This document shows, piece after piece, positions 18,279 to 25,909 of a stretch of DNA of 25,909 nt. The DNA lies in assembly GCA_002398565.1 (NCBI GenBank), contig DGZP01000012.1, positions 16,867 to 42,775 of the forward strand, written 5' to 3'. The stretch comes from Proteiniphilum sp. UBA4977 (GTDB lineage Bacteria; Bacteroidota; Bacteroidia; Bacteroidales; Dysgonomonadaceae). How positions within the stretch are numbered: the stretch's first letter is position 1; every line of letters starts with the position of its first letter. Below the pieces are notes generated by a model, which saw nothing but the letters and a program-made list of their open reading frames with translations, was not told where the DNA came from and ran no database searches. The position numbers and the translations under genes are program-made.

Positions 18279-20978
18279 ATGAAACATTTGCTGGTAAATA
18301 TTTGCTTTGTCGCTGCAATGATTTCCTGTACTCAACCGGAAGGCAGGATGGATTTATCGGGAGAGTGGAGGGTGAGGGTTGACTCAGTTTATCATAGGAT
18401 AATTCTTCCGGGCTCACTTGCTGAAAACGGAGTTGGTTGTCCATCAGTAGATTCTGTAACAAATAGGCTGAGTGAGACATATGGTTACCAGGGTGCTGCA
18501 TGGTATGAAAGAGAAGTGATGATCCCTTCATCCTGGGTCAACCGCCCTGTGGAACTCCATATGGAACGGACGAAAGTATCGGAACTGTTTGTCAACGGAC
18601 AACCTGTGGGGCACCGGAATAGTGTTTCCACCCCTCATCTGTACAGAATTGACTCCTTATTTAAGAAGGGCCGTAATCATATTGCGATCAGGGTGGATAA
18701 CACCAAAAGTCTGCTTCCGCTGGGAGGATCGCATGCCTATTCAGAGCATACCCAAACCAATTGGAATGGGATATTGGGCGATATTTATCTCAGGTTGTTG
18801 CCCGATATATCGATCAGGCATATCAGAATAGACTCGTCGGTTGATGGAAATTGTATGGTCCGGGTGTCTCTTGATAATCATGCCAGAATCTGTTTGGATA
18901 ATCAGCATCTTGGGATTACAGTGAAAGATGATGAAGGCAGGATCATTGCACAACAGGAGGTGTGGGTGAATGTAATTCCCGGCTGTTCGGTATACCCGAT
19001 AGAAACAAATATACCCAACCCTCGTCTGTGGGATGAATATTCTCCTGCTCTATATACTTTTCACATTGATATTCGGGGCTATGACTCGAAATTGGTTCGT
19101 CATGGAATCCGCAGTTTCACAACAGAGGGAAGACAATTTGTGAATAATGGCAGGACTGTTTTCCTTCGGGGCAAAAACGAATCGGGTGTTTTTCCTCTTA
19201 CCGGCTATGCAAGCATGAATACAGATGATTGGAGAAGATATTTCTCAATCATCCGGTCGTATGGTTTGAATCATGTGCGTTTCCATTCGTGGACACCACC
19301 AGAGGCTGCTTTCATTGCTGCAGATGAAGCCGGTATTTTCCTGCAAACGGAACTCCCCCTATGGGGTACTTACCGTGAAACAGATACTGTCCTTATTTCC
19401 TATATGAAGGAGGAAGGGAAAAGGATTATCGAAGAATATGGCAATCATCCTTCCTTTGTGATGCTCAGCCTGGGGAATGAACTGGAAGGGGACACGGCGG
19501 TCATGGCAGATATCGTCAAAGAGTTTAAAGAGGATGATCAACGACATCTTTATGCATTGGGCACAAACAACCATTATTGGGATCCCCAGACGCATCCTTC
19601 GGAAGATTTCCTCGTGGCGATGCGCTATGGTAAGATGGCTCCGGATAACAGTACCGACTTACGGGGGGCGTTCTCCTTTGCGGATTCCGACAAGGGAGGA
19701 ATGATTAACCGGCAAAAAGCGAATACCTTGCGTGATTTCTCTGCCGCAAGTGCTAATGCCGGTAAGCCGATTGTCGGGCATGAAACCGGACAATACCAGG
19801 TTTATCCCAACTTTAAGGAGATTGATAAATATAAAGGCGTGCTCCGCCCTCTGAATTTCATGATATTCAAAAAGCGACTGGAACAGACCGGTATGGGTAA
19901 ACAGGCGAATGCTTTCCTAAAAGCTTCGGGCGCTTTGGCAGCCCTGTGCTACCGAGAAGAGATCGAGATGGCATTGCGCACATCCGAATTTGGCGGGTTT
20001 CAGTTACTCGACTTGCAGGATTATCCCGGACAGGGAACTGCGCTTGTCGGTATCCTCGATGTTTTCATGGAGTCCAAGGGGATCATTTCACCGGAAAAGT
20101 GGAGGGAATTCTGTAACGATATAGTGCCACTTGCACGATTCCCGAAATATTGCTGGAATAACGACGAGTTGTTTACAGCAGAGATACAGATTGCCCATTA
20201 CGGGAAGACGGATGTAACGGGAGAGACCGTTTCCTGCATATTGTCAGCCGAATCGGGTGAAACGGTTTACCGTAAGGAGGTTTTCTGCCCGGTAATCTCA
20301 CAGGGGAAATTGAATTCCCTGATAACTCTGGATATTCCGTTAAGCGAAATCCGGGAACCGGCAAAGATGAGGTTTGAAGTCAATATGAGAGAAACAGGTT
20401 ATCGTAATTCGTGGAATATCTGGGTATACCCGCCCTACAATAGTGTGAAAATAGCCGAAGAAAAAGTAGATGGGGTAACGGTTACCCGCGATAAGAAACT
20501 TTTTGAAAAGTTATATGCATCAGGAAGCCCGGTTCTCTATATCCCAATGGAAAGGGATGTTCGTGAAAAATCCGTGGAAGGACTGTTTATCACTGATTTT
20601 TGGAATTATCAGGTATTTAAAAGTGTAACCGAAAGGCTGGGTGTAGAATCTTCTCCCGGTACATTGGGACTGTTGATTGAAGAGCCCACACATCCTGTAT
20701 TCAGTTCTTTTCCCACTAGTCATCATTCAGACTGGCAGTGGTGGAATATTGTGAAAAATTCACGACCCATAATTCTTGACGATATGCCGTTTGATTATTT
20801 TCCCATCGTGCAGGTAATTGACAATTTCGACCGGAACCATAAACTGGGAATCATCTATCAACTTCCCGAAAGCAAGGCTCTGGTCTGCTCCTCCGATCTG
20901 TTTGCCTGCAGTAGTGAACCGGAGGTGAAAGCTTTCTTTCATAGTTTGGTGGAGTATTTAAAAGAGAAAAAACAATGA
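18279..20978 (+). CDS. Glycoside hydrolase family 2 lipoprotein (GH2-C), divergent active-site loops
   Basis: 899 residues, starting 3 nt after the stop of GH2-B, so the two are probably translated in coupled fashion. Leader MKHLLVNICFVAAMISC gives lipidated Cys17. Same architecture as its neighbours: sugar-binding jelly roll (MDLSGEWRVRV, AAWYERE, TNWNGILG), Ig-like domain (LWDEYSPALYTF), barrel (FVNNGRTVFLRG), and amidotransferase-like tail (LGLLIEEPTHP, HSDWQWWN). Likely acid/base is Glu401 in SLGNELEG and likely nucleophile Glu502 in GHETGQYQVYP. Two pocket motifs differ from the other GH2 copies in the window: HSWTPPEAAF replaces HSWCPPE, and HETGQY replaces HEIGQW. The paired loss of Cys and Trp suggests another sugar specificity (inference). 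A short ACCGG-ATT-CCGGT palindrome follows the gene at 20983-20995. Confidence 0.92.
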   Translation: MKHLLVNICFVAAMISCTQPEGRMDLSGEWRVRVDSVYHRIILPGSLAENGVGCPSVDSVTNRLSETYGYQGAAWYEREVMIPSSWVNRPVELHMERTKVSELFVNGQPVGHRNSVSTPHLYRIDSLFKKGRNHIAIRVDNTKSLLPLGGSHAYSEHTQTNWNGILGDIYLRLLPDISIRHIRIDSSVDGNCMVRVSLDNHARICLDNQHLGITVKDDEGRIIAQQEVWVNVIPGCSVYPIETNIPNPRLWDEYSPALYTFHIDIRGYDSKLVRHGIRSFTTEGRQFVNNGRTVFLRGKNESGVFPLTGYASMNTDDWRRYFSIIRSYGLNHVRFHSWTPPEAAFIAADEAGIFLQTELPLWGTYRETDTVLISYMKEEGKRIIEEYGNHPSFVMLSLGNELEGDTAVMADIVKEFKEDDQRHLYALGTNNHYWDPQTHPSEDFLVAMRYGKMAPDNSTDLRGAFSFADSDKGGMINRQKANTLRDFSAASANAGKPIVGHETGQYQVYPNFKEIDKYKGVLRPLNFMIFKKRLEQTGMGKQANAFLKASGALAALCYREEIEMALRTSEFGGFQLLDLQDYPGQGTALVGILDVFMESKGIISPEKWREFCNDIVPLARFPKYCWNNDELFTAEIQIAHYGKTDVTGETVSCILSAESGETVYRKEVFCPVISQGKLNSLITLDIPLSEIREPAKMRFEVNMRETGYRNSWNIWVYPPYNSVKIAEEKVDGVTVTRDKKLFEKLYASGSPVLYIPMERDVREKSVEGLFITDFWNYQVFKSVTERLGVESSPGTLGLLIEEPTHPVFSSFPTSHHSDWQWWNIVKNSRPIILDDMPFDYFPIVQVIDNFDRNHKLGIIYQLPESKALVCSSDLFACSSEPEVKAFFHSLVEYLKEKKQ

Positions 20979-21015
20979 ATCAACCGGATTCCGGTAACTT
21001 GTAAATGATGTAAAC

Positions 21016-22794
21016 ATGAAACCCGTTCTTTTCTTGCATATATTTATTTTATTTTCCCTGAATGCGTTGACACAAACAGGGAAGCAACAGGATTATCTCG
21101 GAGATATACGACAAGAGATGCAAAAAAAATGGCCCCACAACAAAACCATAAATCTGGTATTTCACGGACACAGCGTTCCATCGGGTTATTTCAATACACC
21201 CTATGTAAGGACAATGCTGGCATATCCGCAACAGGTACTGGAAGCGGTAAAGGAGATCTATCCCTATGCGGTGGTCAATTCAATAACCACAGCTATTGGA
21301 GGAGAGAATGCTGAACAGGGAGCAAAACGGTTCGAACAGGATGTACTTTGCCATAACCCGGATGTCTTATTTATTGATTATGCATTGAATGACAGAGGAA
21401 TTGGTCTGAAAAGATCCCGCCAGGCATGGGGAGAAATGATAAAAGAGGCGCAAAGACAAGGCATTAAAGTAATCCTGATGACTCCCACTCCGGATTTAAC
21501 GGAAAATATGCTGGATGACAATTCTCCGTTGGAGCAATACAGTAAACAGATTCGTGATCTCTCGGTAAAATACGGGACGGGATTGGTAGATAGTTATGCC
21601 GCCTTCAAACAAAAGAAGAAAGACGGTAGAGAACTGAACGCATTTATGAGCCAAAGCAACCATCCCAATGAAAAAGGGCATGAAGTGGTGAAGGAACTTA
21701 TCCTTGATTATTTCTTTGACAAGAATCAATGGAAGGAATATAACAGGAACTCAACCCTGAAAACAATCAGGAAAGTAGCTGACTGGCAATTGATGCACTT
21801 CGAGAGCCAGGTACAAAAAGGATCACGATGGCCCAATTCTCATGCATACTGGGCATGGACAAACGCAACGTTGTATATAGGCATGGCAGAATGTGCCGGA
21901 CTGACCGGCGAGCAGAGGTACTGGGACTTTCTACTCACCGTGGCAAAGAAAAACGGGTGGAAGACCGGCCCCAATCCCTACTTTGCCGATGATCTGTGCA
22001 TTGTACAGCCATATGCCATGTTGTATAATCAGTTCCGGGAACCTTACATGATCGGCGAATCGATAGGAATCTTGGACTCTATTATCAGCAAGCCCCGAAA
22101 GGTAAGTCTGCGTTATGATGCCGAAGGATCGCACTCCCGCTGGTGTTGGGCCGATGCTTTGTTTATGGCTCCCACTTCATTTGCCCGGATAGGAAAGATC
22201 ACCGGAGAAAAGGTCTATTATGATTTCATGGACCAGGAATTCAGGGTTACTTACGATACTCTTTATTCCAGGACCGACAGCCTCTTTTACAGGGATACCC
22301 GATACAAACAGATGAAGGAAGAGAATGGGGAAAAAGTTTTCTGGGGACGTGGTAACGGATGGGTGGCGGGTGGTCTGGCAATCATTATTGATCATCTTCC
22401 TGAAAATTATCCATCCCGCAATTTCTATACAACCTTGTTTAAAGAGATGATGGGAAAAATTGCCCGGTTACAGGATGAGAGCGGATTCTGGCATCCGTCA
22501 CTGTTGGATCCGGAAGCCTATTCCATGCCCGAATCAAGTGCATCGGCATTCTTTACTTACACTCTTTTCTGGGGAATCAACCGGGGTTATCTGAACAGGG
22601 AAAAATATCTGCCAATAGCGCTTAAAGCGTGGAATGCCATACATTCTGTTGTACACGTGGATGGTAAAATAGGGTTTGTTCAGGCGATTGGAGCCGACCC
22701 GAAAAAGGTGGATTTTAATGATACGGAAGTGTATGGCACCGGTGCTTTTTTGTTGGCTGCGGTGGAATATATGAACTATTTAAAAAGTGAATAA
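21016..22794 (+). CDS. Bifunctional SGNH/GDSL esterase - GH105 unsaturated uronyl hydrolase
   Basis: 592-residue two-domain enzyme with a Sec signal (MKPVLFLHIFILFSLNALTQ) and no lipobox. Residues ~25-235 form an SGNH hydrolase: Ser53 in FHGHSVPSG (block I), Gly95/96 in TAIGGEN (block II), Asn125 in DYALND (block III) and His216 in SNHPNEKGH (block V). The usual triad Asp three residues before the His is Gln213 here, so the domain may use a Ser-His dyad. Residues ~245-592 are a GH105-type (alpha/alpha)6 barrel: the catalytic Asp is expected at 380 in RWCWADALFMAP, and WGRGNGWV (443-450) is the second family signature. GH105 enzymes remove 4,5-unsaturated galacturonyl or glucuronyl residues that lyases leave. 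The fusion would pair deacylation, probably O-acetyl removal, with removal of the unsaturated end sugar. Its TAA overlaps the ATG of the lyase gene (TAATG), supporting co-function with a lyase. Confidence 0.9.
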   Translation: MKPVLFLHIFILFSLNALTQTGKQQDYLGDIRQEMQKKWPHNKTINLVFHGHSVPSGYFNTPYVRTMLAYPQQVLEAVKEIYPYAVVNSITTAIGGENAEQGAKRFEQDVLCHNPDVLFIDYALNDRGIGLKRSRQAWGEMIKEAQRQGIKVILMTPTPDLTENMLDDNSPLEQYSKQIRDLSVKYGTGLVDSYAAFKQKKKDGRELNAFMSQSNHPNEKGHEVVKELILDYFFDKNQWKEYNRNSTLKTIRKVADWQLMHFESQVQKGSRWPNSHAYWAWTNATLYIGMAECAGLTGEQRYWDFLLTVAKKNGWKTGPNPYFADDLCIVQPYAMLYNQFREPYMIGESIGILDSIISKPRKVSLRYDAEGSHSRWCWADALFMAPTSFARIGKITGEKVYYDFMDQEFRVTYDTLYSRTDSLFYRDTRYKQMKEENGEKVFWGRGNGWVAGGLAIIIDHLPENYPSRNFYTTLFKEMMGKIARLQDESGFWHPSLLDPEAYSMPESSASAFFTYTLFWGINRGYLNREKYLPIALKAWNAIHSVVHVDGKIGFVQAIGADPKKVDFNDTEVYGTGAFLLAAVEYMNYLKSE

Positions 22795-24731
22795 TGACAA
22801 ATAAAGCAATTGAAATGACGATCAGGAAGCTGATGCTGCTTTTGTGGTTCATCCCGATTTCCATCATCTCCCAGGAGCATTACTACTTCTTCACGGAAGA
22901 AGACATGGAGAATATTCGTACTTCCGTACAAACCGAATGGGGGCGTCCTATCATGGAAAAGTTGGAGATCACGGTGAATGAACGCAGGAAACATTCTTTG
23001 CGTGTTCCCTTGCTGGAGGGAGGACACGCGCACGATTACTTCTGTCCTGTTCATAACCAGCAGTTTCGATTCGACTGGGAAAGTCCCCATGCTCACTATT
23101 GCGCCCTGTGCGACAAATATTGGGAAAATAATAACCGGTTCGATTGGGCATGGATCAATCATGTTCACCTGCAAAACAGGATTTACCTTACTGCCTGTAT
23201 GTATCTTTATGTTGCAACGGATGAAAAAAAATATGCAGAATACATCCGGGATATGATGCTGGATTATGCATCCAAATACCTTACCTATCTGAACCATGAT
23301 ACGGCGCGAAAAACGGGTCCATGGGGCGGTAAAATGTTTGGACAGAGTCTGGACGAAGCGGTATGGGCAAGCGACGTTTGTCCGGCTTACATGATTGCCC
23401 GCCCGGTAATGACTGCCGACGAAATCCAGAAAATTGAATCCGGATATCTGACTCCTTGCACCAACCTGCTTCTTGCCCGCCGGGGAAGTGCCAATTGGCA
23501 GGTGTGGCATAACAGCGGACTAATCGCATTGGGCGTGGCCCTGCAAAACGACAGCATCATCAATGTGGCCGTCAATGATCCCGAATGTGGTTATTACGCA
23601 CAGATGGACAAATATGTGCATGATGACGGCTGGTGGAGCGAGGGCTCACCTGTGTATCATTTTTATCCGTTACGGGCAATGTTGTTGTCGGCCGATGCTG
23701 TACGATGCCGCAATCTGAGCCTGTATGATGAGAAGTTGCATAAAATGCTTGCCGCACCTGCGTTGGCAGTCTATGCCGATCTCTTTTTCCCTTCCCATAA
23801 CGACGGGTGGTATGGTGAATCCCTCGTGGCACAGGCAAGTTTGTACGAAGTGGCTTATCGTAGATATAATGATCCCCTTTTTCTGGAATTGCTTAACAGG
23901 TGTTACCGGCATACTGAAAGAAATTCAGTGGAGGCTCTGTTAAATGCAACCGGAATAAAACCTGCTCTGGAAAACTCTTCCCTGCCTTCCGTCAATTTTG
24001 GGAATAGCGGTTTTTCAGTTCTGCGTTCCGGCAATAAGACGGTGGTGCTGAAATATGGTCCGCACGGCGGTGGGCATGGCCATCCCGATAAATTATCAAT
24101 ATCCATACATGACGGTGATAAGGAGATTGTGTCCGATATGGGTACCACAGCTTATGGTGTGCCGGCTTACACCCGTTGGTACAGGAAGACTTTGTCGCAT
24201 AGTACCCTTACTGTTGACGGGAAGGACCAACAGGAAACAACAGGGAAACTGATCTCCTTCCAGGCAGACAGGAAGGGGGGACAGGTTCGTGCCGGAGTAG
24301 TCGACGCATATCCGGGAGTGGAAATGGAGCGACATCTTACCCTTGATAAGGATGTATTGAAAGATTTATTTACCGCTGCCTCATCAGAGGAACATCTGTA
24401 CGACTATGTGCTGATACTGACGGAGAAACCTATTTTTACAAAAGATGGGGAAAGTGTCATGCTGGATGATGCTCCGGCATATCGCTACATCACAAAGGCA
24501 ACAAAACGGACCATGACAGGGTCCGTCACCTGTAAGGTGGGTAAAAACAGGCTGAATATCAGATTGTCCGGTGCAGAGCAGTTTGAAGTCATTACGGGGG
24601 AAGCACCGGGAATACCTCCGGGCAACGAGAGGGTGAACGAGAAATATTCCCCTCATCTCTGCTATCCCTTGATTATCCGTCTGAGAGATAAGAAAATGAA
24701 AATAGAAACCGAATGGAGATTTGGATCATGA
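22794..24731 (+). CDS. Heparinase II/III-fold polysaccharide lyase
   Basis: 645 residues from ATG 22794, which overlaps the previous stop by one base. ATG 22815 (MTIRKLMLLLWF) is an alternative that improves the signal peptide. The N-terminal part is an (alpha/alpha) toroid preceded by a Cys/His cluster, FCPVH at 83-87 and CALC at 103-106, which looks like a zinc knuckle. Candidate catalytic residues are His239 in WQVWHNSG and Tyr288 in GSPVYHFY. The C-terminal beta-sandwich starts near residue 400 and carries the family signature GGGHGHPDKLSISI, followed by SDMGTTAYG and LSHSTLTVDG. This combination is typical of heparinase II/III-like lyases (PL12, PL15, PL17, PL21 and related families). 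They cleave next to uronic acids by beta-elimination and give 4,5-unsaturated products. I cannot assign the PL family or substrate by eye. The flanking GH105 is the expected next step for its product. The stop overlaps the next start (ATGA). Confidence 0.87.
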   Translation: MTNKAIEMTIRKLMLLLWFIPISIISQEHYYFFTEEDMENIRTSVQTEWGRPIMEKLEITVNERRKHSLRVPLLEGGHAHDYFCPVHNQQFRFDWESPHAHYCALCDKYWENNNRFDWAWINHVHLQNRIYLTACMYLYVATDEKKYAEYIRDMMLDYASKYLTYLNHDTARKTGPWGGKMFGQSLDEAVWASDVCPAYMIARPVMTADEIQKIESGYLTPCTNLLLARRGSANWQVWHNSGLIALGVALQNDSIINVAVNDPECGYYAQMDKYVHDDGWWSEGSPVYHFYPLRAMLLSADAVRCRNLSLYDEKLHKMLAAPALAVYADLFFPSHNDGWYGESLVAQASLYEVAYRRYNDPLFLELLNRCYRHTERNSVEALLNATGIKPALENSSLPSVNFGNSGFSVLRSGNKTVVLKYGPHGGGHGHPDKLSISIHDGDKEIVSDMGTTAYGVPAYTRWYRKTLSHSTLTVDGKDQQETTGKLISFQADRKGGQVRAGVVDAYPGVEMERHLTLDKDVLKDLFTAASSEEHLYDYVLILTEKPIFTKDGESVMLDDAPAYRYITKATKRTMTGSVTCKVGKNRLNIRLSGAEQFEVITGEAPGIPPGNERVNEKYSPHLCYPLIIRLRDKKMKIETEWRFGS

Positions 24732-25909
24732 GAGTAAGACAATACATTTCTTTTCTGGTTATGGTTTTCCTGTTTTCCACCGCATGCAAACAGGATAGAG
24801 TGGAAATCAGTCTGGCAGGTGAATGGGAAGTGATGCTGGATAGTCTGGATAAGGGCATTGAGGAGGAGTGGTTTAATCAGCCATTTGCAGATAAAATTGC
24901 TCTCCCCGGCACGTTGTGCGATGCCGGTTATGGCATACCCTGCAAACTGGAACCGGCTATGGATAAGGAGATCTTTCTCAACCTGAAGCGCAGGTTTGAT
25001 TACGTGGGGCCGGCCTGGTACCGGAAAGAGGTAATCATTCCCCGGAGCTGGGAGCACAAGAAGATACTGCTCACTCTGGAGCGTATCATCTGGCATTCGC
25101 AGGTGTGGGTTAACGGCAGAAAGGTGACAGGGTACAACGAGAGCCTGAGTACACCTCATTATTTTGAGCTGGGGGAATACCTGCTGCCGGGCCAGAAAAA
25201 CAGCATCGTTGTCCGCATCGATAACAGAAAGCAACATGATATTTCTGTCAGGAACCTTGCTCATGCATATACCAATGACACACAGACCATGTGGAACGGG
25301 ATACTTGGACGAATATCCTTAACGGCAAGAGACAAGGTAGTGATCGATGAACTCTGTATTACACCGGATGTGGACAACCACAAAGCGCGCGTGGCAATAA
25401 GCCTGTCTTCTCCGGTTTCAGGTACAATTTCGTTGACAGCTACTGATCCTGAGGGGAAATCATTACCGGTTGTGGAGATACCGATAGAAGGTTCCGAAGC
25501 GGTTAGTGACTATCAGCTGGAAGATCCGATGCCATGGGATGAGTTTCATCCCAATTTGTATCGGATAACCGCCACGCTGCAGTCGGGTGAATCAATGGAT
25601 ACCAGAAGCGAGACTTTTGGCATGAGGAAACTGACCAACGGGGGGGCTCTTCTGCAGATAAATGACAGAAGACTTTTCCTTAGAGGTACACTGGAATGTG
25701 CCATTTTTCCTTTGAGAGGATACCCTCCCACAGACAAGGCCGGATGGAAGAAGGTTTTGAACACTGCCCGTGATTACGGCTTGAACCATATTCGATTCCA
25801 TTCCTGGTGCCCCCCGAAAGCCGCTTTCGATGTGGCCGACGAGATGGGATTCTACCTGCAGGTGGAGTTGCCGCTATGGACGCTGAATGTAGGTGAGGAC
25901 CAGCCGACA
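24728..25909 (+). CDS. Glycoside hydrolase family 2 lipoprotein (GH2-D), 5' part
   Basis: The first 394 residues of a GH2 enzyme that runs off the right end of the window. The start ATG overlaps the lyase stop (ATGA). Leader MRVRQYISFLVMVFLFSTAC gives lipidated Cys20. The sugar-binding jelly roll (ISLAGEWEVML, GPAWYRKEV, VWVNGRKVTG, TMWNGILG), the Ig-like domain (PWDEFHPNLYRI) and the start of the barrel (INDRRLFLRGTLECAIFPL, IRFHSWCPPKAAF) are present. The acid/base and nucleophile lie beyond the edge. It shares RGTLECAIFP with the partial GH2 at the left edge, so these two look the most alike of the four copies. It has an extra insertion after the SLAGEW motif (GIPCKLEP region) compared with GH2-C. 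Function is expected to be similar to the other GH2 copies, with an unknown sugar. Confidence 0.9.
   Translation, partial: MRVRQYISFLVMVFLFSTACKQDRVEISLAGEWEVMLDSLDKGIEEEWFNQPFADKIALPGTLCDAGYGIPCKLEPAMDKEIFLNLKRRFDYVGPAWYRKEVIIPRSWEHKKILLTLERIIWHSQVWVNGRKVTGYNESLSTPHYFELGEYLLPGQKNSIVVRIDNRKQHDISVRNLAHAYTNDTQTMWNGILGRISLTARDKVVIDELCITPDVDNHKARVAISLSSPVSGTISLTATDPEGKSLPVVEIPIEGSEAVSDYQLEDPMPWDEFHPNLYRITATLQSGESMDTRSETFGMRKLTNGGALLQINDRRLFLRGTLECAIFPLRGYPPTDKAGWKKVLNTARDYGLNHIRFHSWCPPKAAFDVADEMGFYLQVELPLWTLNVGEDQPT

Noticed and set aside
20983..20995. ACCGG-ATT-CCGGT palindrome after GH2-C, considered as a terminator
   Set aside because: The stem is only 5 bp with a 3-nt loop and no T-run follows, and the next gene starts 21 nt later in the same orientation.
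22776..23510. A 244-codon open frame on the minus strand across the esterase-GH105/lyase junction
   Set aside because: It spans two confidently assigned plus-strand genes and its translation lacks any family signature.
2..25909. Regulator genes (hybrid two-component, SusR-like, ECF sigma/anti-sigma), tRNAs, IS elements, CRISPR arrays
   Set aside because: Looked for on both strands and none could be supported; the regulator of this locus probably lies outside the window.

Overview
The window is the inside of a polysaccharide utilization locus (PUL) from a member of the Bacteroidota, most likely order Bacteroidales. The evidence is two SusC/SusD-type outer-membrane import pairs, Bacteroidota-style lipoprotein leaders on most secreted proteins, weak or absent Shine-Dalgarno sites, and moderate GC content. 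Genus cannot be fixed by reading alone; a Dysgonomonadaceae/Parabacteroides-like host is only an impression. Every gene I can support lies on the plus strand. I see no rRNA, tRNA, CRISPR array, insertion sequence or regulator gene.

Layout. (1) 2-2092: the 3' part of a GH2 glycosidase that begins before the window. (2) 2161-13461: the binding and import block, with SusC1-SusD1, SusC2-SusD2 and a SusE/F-like surface lipoprotein. SusC2 lacks the carboxypeptidase-regulatory-like N-terminal domain that SusC1 has. (3) 13462-13828: a strong intrinsic terminator, followed directly by what looks like the 3' remnant of a broken gene. (4) 13829-25909: the enzyme block, with a GH30 glycosidase, two complete GH2 glycosidases, a fused SGNH esterase-GH105 unsaturated uronyl hydrolase, a heparinase II/III-fold polysaccharide lyase, and the 5' part of a fourth GH2. 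Spacing in the enzyme block is very tight (3-37 nt gaps, or 1-4 nt overlaps), so it reads as one operon.

How the genes may work together (inference). The SusD and SusE/F lipoproteins capture a glycan at the cell surface and the SusC porins import fragments. The lyase cleaves next to a uronic acid by beta-elimination and leaves 4,5-unsaturated uronyl ends. The GH105 domain removes those ends and its fused SGNH domain removes esters, probably acetyl. GH30 and the GH2 set trim the neutral or uronic beta-linked sugars. The target is therefore likely an O-acylated, uronic-acid-containing plant or algal glycan. Glucuronidated type II arabinogalactan, rhamnogalacturonan-type pectin and ulvan-like glycans are all compatible, and the sequence alone does not choose between them. 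No wholly new system is evident. The least ordinary items are the esterase-GH105 fusion, the divergent GH2 family expansion, the lyase with an apparent zinc knuckle, and the gene remnant beside the terminator.
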